Source: Oscillospiraceae bacterium (GTDB lineage Bacteria > Bacillota > Clostridia > Oscillospirales > Oscillospiraceae). Taken from it: a stretch of DNA of 8,383 nt. Of this stretch, positions 6,204 to 8,383 are shown piece by piece. Within the stretch, counting starts at the first letter, position 1. The number at the start of each line of letters is the position of its first letter. The stretch is from positions 1-8,383 of the forward strand of contig JAIRRO010000156.1 of assembly GCA_031255955.1 (NCBI GenBank). The letters are read 5' to 3'. The notes beneath the pieces were generated by a model, which searched no databases, was not told where the DNA came from, and saw nothing but the letters and a program-made list of their open reading frames with translations. The translations under genes were made by a program, and so were the position numbers.

Positions 6204-6835
6204 TTGTCCAAATGATTACTGTGAAATACGAAAAACGTAAACGCGTCCCGATTACGCTGCTCGGCTGCTTGCTTACAGCCGCGCTTGCGCTGTCCGTCGC
6301 GTCCTGCGCCGCGCCGAGCGTTGATGTTATCGACGCCGGTGATGTTGACGTCAATATCGGTAATGTCATGCCTATTGATGTTGACGCCTCAGGCGATGCT
6401 TCGTATACGGACATTTTCCCCACGCCGACGCACGTTTTGTCCGATGAAGACCTCACCACGCTGCGCGACGGGGAGGGTGTGCTGGAGATTCGCGAAAAGC
6501 TGTTTATCGCCCAGTGCAACGATATTTATCTGAATCCCGAGGAATACGCCGGACGCCGCGTGCGCATAGAGGGCATGTATTACGCCTTCGCGGAGGAGGG
6601 CGGCGCCATCTATTATTCCGTCACGCGCTTGGGTCCCGGTTGCTGCGGCAACGATGGCGTTGCGGGGTTTGAGTTTACGAGTGATCCGCCGCCCGAATGT
6701 GTTGAAAATGATTGGATTTCCGTTGAGGGTACGCTTATGCCCTTTGTATATGACGACGGCTATGAAAGCGTGATAATCGCGGACGCCACCGTGACTGTTA
6801 AGACGGAGCGCGGCGCGGAATACGTCACCCAATAG
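6200..6835 (+). CDS. Zinc-operon lipoprotein resembling the YcgQ/DUF1980 C-terminal domain
   Basis: 211 residues. It has a basic N-terminus, a hydrophobic segment (about 17-34) and a lipobox V-A-S-C with C36 as the lipidated residue, followed by a low-complexity Asp/Val linker (about 41-80). The folded part (about 95-205) has Y-A-G-R-R-V-R-I-E-G-M (116-126), R-L-G-P-G-C-C-G-N-D-G (143-153), D-W-I-S-V-E-G-T-L (171-179) and a final R-G-A-E-Y-V (204-209). This strand order with a central Cys-Cys resembles the C-terminal domain of YcgQ/TIGR03943 (DUF1980) proteins, an OB-like fold; in B. subtilis ycgQ belongs to the zinc (Zur) regulon. The match is by pattern, not by alignment. C148 and C149 are candidate metal-binding residues. 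ATG 6200 has the very strong GGAGGTGA 6 bases upstream and overlaps znuB by ATGA, so it is coupled to the transporter genes. It probably acts outside the membrane near ZnuA; its exact function is unknown. Confidence 0.82.
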   Translation: MIVQMITVKYEKRKRVPITLLGCLLTAALALSVASCAAPSVDVIDAGDVDVNIGNVMPIDVDASGDASYTDIFPTPTHVLSDEDLTTLRDGEGVLEIREKLFIAQCNDIYLNPEEYAGRRVRIEGMYYAFAEEGGAIYYSVTRLGPGCCGNDGVAGFEFTSDPPPECVENDWISVEGTLMPFVYDDGYESVIIADATVTVKTERGAEYVTQ

Positions 6836-6839
6836 CGTA

Positions 6840-7961
6840 ATGCGCCGGTTTCTGCTGTTTTTAATTCCGCCCGCCGTAATCGCAGCGGCGTTTTTCCTGC
6901 TGCGTCCCTACGCGGCGGTTATGGATTACGCGTGGCGGCGGGCGGGCGCCGTGTGGCGCTTTGTGCTGGGGCATTTGACGTCATATCTGCCGATATCGTT
7001 GATGGAGACGATAGGCACGGCGTTGGCGCTGCTGCTTGTCGTGTTTTTGGCGGCGCTTGTTATATCGCTGCTTCGGCGGCGGGGCTTCGGGCGCGCTCTG
7101 CGGCGTATCGGGCGGCTTGTAATTGTCGTTGCCTATGGCGCGGCTGTGTTCATATGGGCGTATCTGCCGGGGTATTTCGCGCAGGAGACATATTCCGGCG
7201 CGCTGACGCGCCGCGATGTATCGACGGACGAGCTTGCCGCCGCGATGGTCTATTTTCGCGACCGCGCGAACGCCACAGCCCCGGAGGTCAAGCGCGACGC
7301 CGCGGGCGTATTTGACGAGAGCGTTGACGATATAATCACCCTGTCCGATCTGGTGTACAGCGGCGTCACATCCCGGCTGCCGAACCTCTCCGGCTCGCGC
7401 GCGCGTCCTAAAAAAATGCTGTATTCCGCAATTATGAGCCGCACGCATTTTACAGGCATATATTTCGCGCTGACGGGCGAAGCGCATATCAATGACGACG
7501 CCCCGCGCGCCTTTCTGCCGTTCACGGCGGCGCACGAGCTGGCGCACTCCCGCGGCGCGGCGCGTGAGGACGAGGCGAATTTTGTCGCCGTGGCTGCCTG
7601 TCTGACCTCCAATGTCACGATGTATGAATATTCCGGCGCGCTCGCAGCGCTGAATTACATAGGCTCCGCATTAGCGCGCGACGATATGGAGGCGTATACG
7701 GAAATCGCCTCCGGCTATGGCGAATATGTCCGCCTTGATTTTGACGCCAGCCGCCGCTATTGGGGCGAAATCGATGAAAAAAATGCCCGCTCCCCCGCCG
7801 TGGCAGCCTTCGCCGCCGCCGTAACCGAAACCTACGACGGCTATTTGCGCGCAAACGGACAGAAAAGCGGCATGCGCTCTTACGGGGAATGTGTTGACCT
7901 GCTCACCGTGTGGGCGGTGGAGCGTGGGGCTGGCGGCGCCGCCGCACACCCCGCGTCGTAG
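6840..7961 (+). CDS. DUF3810-type membrane protein with HExxH metalloprotease motif
   Basis: 373 residues. Three hydrophobic helices lie near the N-terminus (about 4-22, 58-78, 92-110), followed by a large soluble domain. The motif H-E-L-A-H (232-236) followed by R-E-D-E-A-N-F (242-248) is the zincin arrangement of two His plus a downstream Glu (E243 or E245), and the later Y-S-G-A-L-A-A-L (264-271) also fits DUF3810. By the basic residues after helix 2 (R79-R81, R84, R88-R89), the domain after helix 3 faces outside. The expected activity is zinc-dependent proteolysis of unknown substrates. It starts 4 bases after the lipoprotein stop without a good ribosome binding site, so it is likely translated by coupling; the next Met is residue 28. 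It is the last gene before a probable terminator, hence part of the zinc operon by layout. The C-terminal tail (about 362-373) is Ala/Gly-rich and encoded by a very GC-rich palindromic stretch. Confidence 0.85.
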   Translation: MRRFLLFLIPPAVIAAAFFLLRPYAAVMDYAWRRAGAVWRFVLGHLTSYLPISLMETIGTALALLLVVFLAALVISLLRRRGFGRALRRIGRLVIVVAYGAAVFIWAYLPGYFAQETYSGALTRRDVSTDELAAAMVYFRDRANATAPEVKRDAAGVFDESVDDIITLSDLVYSGVTSRLPNLSGSRARPKKMLYSAIMSRTHFTGIYFALTGEAHINDDAPRAFLPFTAAHELAHSRGAAREDEANFVAVAACLTSNVTMYEYSGALAALNYIGSALARDDMEAYTEIASGYGEYVRLDFDASRRYWGEIDEKNARSPAVAAFAAAVTETYDGYLRANGQKSGMRSYGECVDLLTVWAVERGAGGAAAHPAS

Positions 7962-7992
7962 GGACTTGCACGTCCCGCGTCCTTTGTTTTTT
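7961..7992 (+). terminator. Probable rho-independent terminator of the zinc operon
   Basis: GGGAC (7961-7965), a 6-base loop and GTCCC (7972-7976) form a perfect short stem that begins at the last base of the stop codon. A T-rich run (TTTGTTTTTT, 7983-7992) follows after six bases. The stem is short and the gap to the T run is longer than ideal, so the call is moderate. It separates the operon from the sigma factor promoter. Confidence 0.5.
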
Positions 7993-8090
7993 GCAATTGC
8001 GGGTGAAGGATGAACGCCGTGCGGCGGATGTGGCAGGGCAATTTGCGAAATCGCACCATTTGTGTCGGAGACGCCGCCCCCTGCGAAGCA

Positions 8091-8118
8091 TTAACAGCCT
8101 GTTTCAACATGATATAAT
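8091..8118 (+). promoter_or_regulatory. Extended -10 promoter upstream of the ECF sigma gene
   Basis: TTAACA (8091-8096, five of six matches to the -35 consensus), a 16-base spacer and TATAAT (8113-8118) preceded by TG at 8110-8111 form a good sigma-A-type promoter with extended -10. Expected transcript start is about 8124-8126, leaving a leader of some 50 to 85 bases depending on the start codon used. The rest of 7962-8172 holds the terminator; nothing else was recognised in it. Confidence 0.7.
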
Positions 8119-8172
8119 ACCCCCGCCATTACAAACCCAATAGGATCCCCGCGAAAAGGCACTGCATTACAG

Positions 8173-8383
8173 ATGGCGCCATTCATCAAGCGACAGGAGG
8201 GGTACCGCATAGGCGGCAAAACAGACAGAAAAATTCCGGGCGACTACAGCTTAATACAGGACGGCGGGCTGGTGCGGCTGGCGCGGGACGGGGACACAGA
8301 GGCGTTCGGCGAGCTGGTGCGGCGGCACAGAGCCGCGGCGCTCGGCGCCGCTGTGCGAATTCTTCGCGGACATCACCTGACAG
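8173..8383 (+). CDS. ECF-type RNA polymerase sigma factor, N-terminal part (runs off the window)
   Basis: 70 codons are visible and the frame stays open at the window end. The sequence L-V-R-L-A-R-D-G-D-T-E-A-F-G-E-L-V-R-R-H (residues 33-52) is the classic start of sigma region 2 in ECF sigma factors (L-V-x-x-A-x-x-G-D-x-x-A-F-x-x-L), and the A-V-R-I-L-R-G-H-H-L-T that follows leads toward the core-binding helix. Such factors direct RNA polymerase to stress or envelope promoters, often with a membrane anti-sigma encoded next; neither the rest of the gene nor an anti-sigma gene is visible. The ATG at 8173 gives a 32-residue lead before the conserved region, longer than usual. An ATA at 8209 preceded by AGGAGGGG, or the GTG at 8272, would shorten it. 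It has its own promoter and is not part of the zinc operon. Confidence 0.82.
   Translation, partial: MAPFIKRQEGYRIGGKTDRKIPGDYSLIQDGGLVRLARDGDTEAFGELVRRHRAAALGAAVRILRGHHLT
8195..8202 (+). promoter_or_regulatory. Strong ribosome binding site without a normal start codon behind it
   Basis: AGGAGGGG sits 6 bases upstream of an ATA codon (8209-8211) that is in frame with the sigma factor. This is the ideal place for a start codon, yet no ATG, GTG or TTG is present. The only in-frame upstream ATG (8173) has just a weak AAAAGG 13 or so bases ahead of it. The signal may be chance, a rare AUA start or a mutated ATG. Confidence 0.4.

Noticed and set aside
7924..7953. Imperfect GC-rich inverted repeat with the perfect core GGCGGCGCCGCC (7932-7943) at the end of the DUF3810 gene
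   Set aside because: It lies inside the coding region, in Ala/Gly codons that are GC-rich by nature, and no T run follows directly. The better terminator is at 7961-7992.
7880..8110. Minus-strand open frames over the intergenic region
   Set aside because: Arg/Pro/Ala-rich translations without domain or ribosome binding site. They overlap a real gene end and the sigma promoter, so they look like shadows.

Overview
The window is GC-rich (hand counts of sampled lines are mostly 60-65% G+C, dipping to about 47% in two places). It reads as part of a chromosome from a high-GC member of the Firmicutes/Clostridia, probably an anaerobic gut or rumen type lineage. The indications are an SLH-anchored surface protein with an InlB-type repeat, a RelB/DinJ-YoeB toxin-antitoxin pair, ABC-3 family zinc uptake genes of the clostridial style, strong AGGAGG-type ribosome binding sites and two sigma-A-like promoters. 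All genes are on the + strand; I saw no RNA gene, transposase, insertion sequence or CRISPR array.

Layout: (1) 2-2095 is the 3' part of a large secreted surface protein with Ig-like, InlB-type and three SLH domains. (2) 2092-2120 is a fully consensus promoter whose -35 box overlaps the stop codon of that gene. It drives a RelB/DinJ-family antitoxin (2145-2417) and an overlapping YoeB-family toxin (2410-2667). (3) 2657-7961 is a tightly packed metal-handling operon. It encodes a small two-helix membrane protein with a His-rich and CxxC loop, a zinc-binding lipoprotein (ZnuA/AdcA type) with a ZinT domain inserted inside its His-rich loop, the ABC ATPase ZnuC, the permease ZnuB, a lipoprotein resembling the C-terminal domain of YcgQ (DUF1980), and a DUF3810-type membrane protein with an HELAH metalloprotease motif. 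A probable terminator follows at 7961-7992. (4) 7962-8172 is a 211-base intergenic stretch ending in an extended -10 promoter for the start of an ECF-type sigma factor gene, which runs off the window.

How the genes work together: ZnuA captures zinc outside the membrane, ZnuB carries it through and ZnuC powers the step. The built-in ZinT domain and the small His/Cys protein look like extra zinc-collecting modules. The YcgQ-like lipoprotein and the HExxH membrane protein are plausible additional zinc-related partners, but their roles are inferred from position. The toxin-antitoxin pair overlaps the first zinc gene by 11 bases and no convincing separate zinc promoter or Zur-type operator was seen, so read-through from the toxin-antitoxin promoter is a real possibility. 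The two low-GC patches (the toxin-antitoxin pair and the ZinT insert) suggest pieces acquired later than their surroundings.
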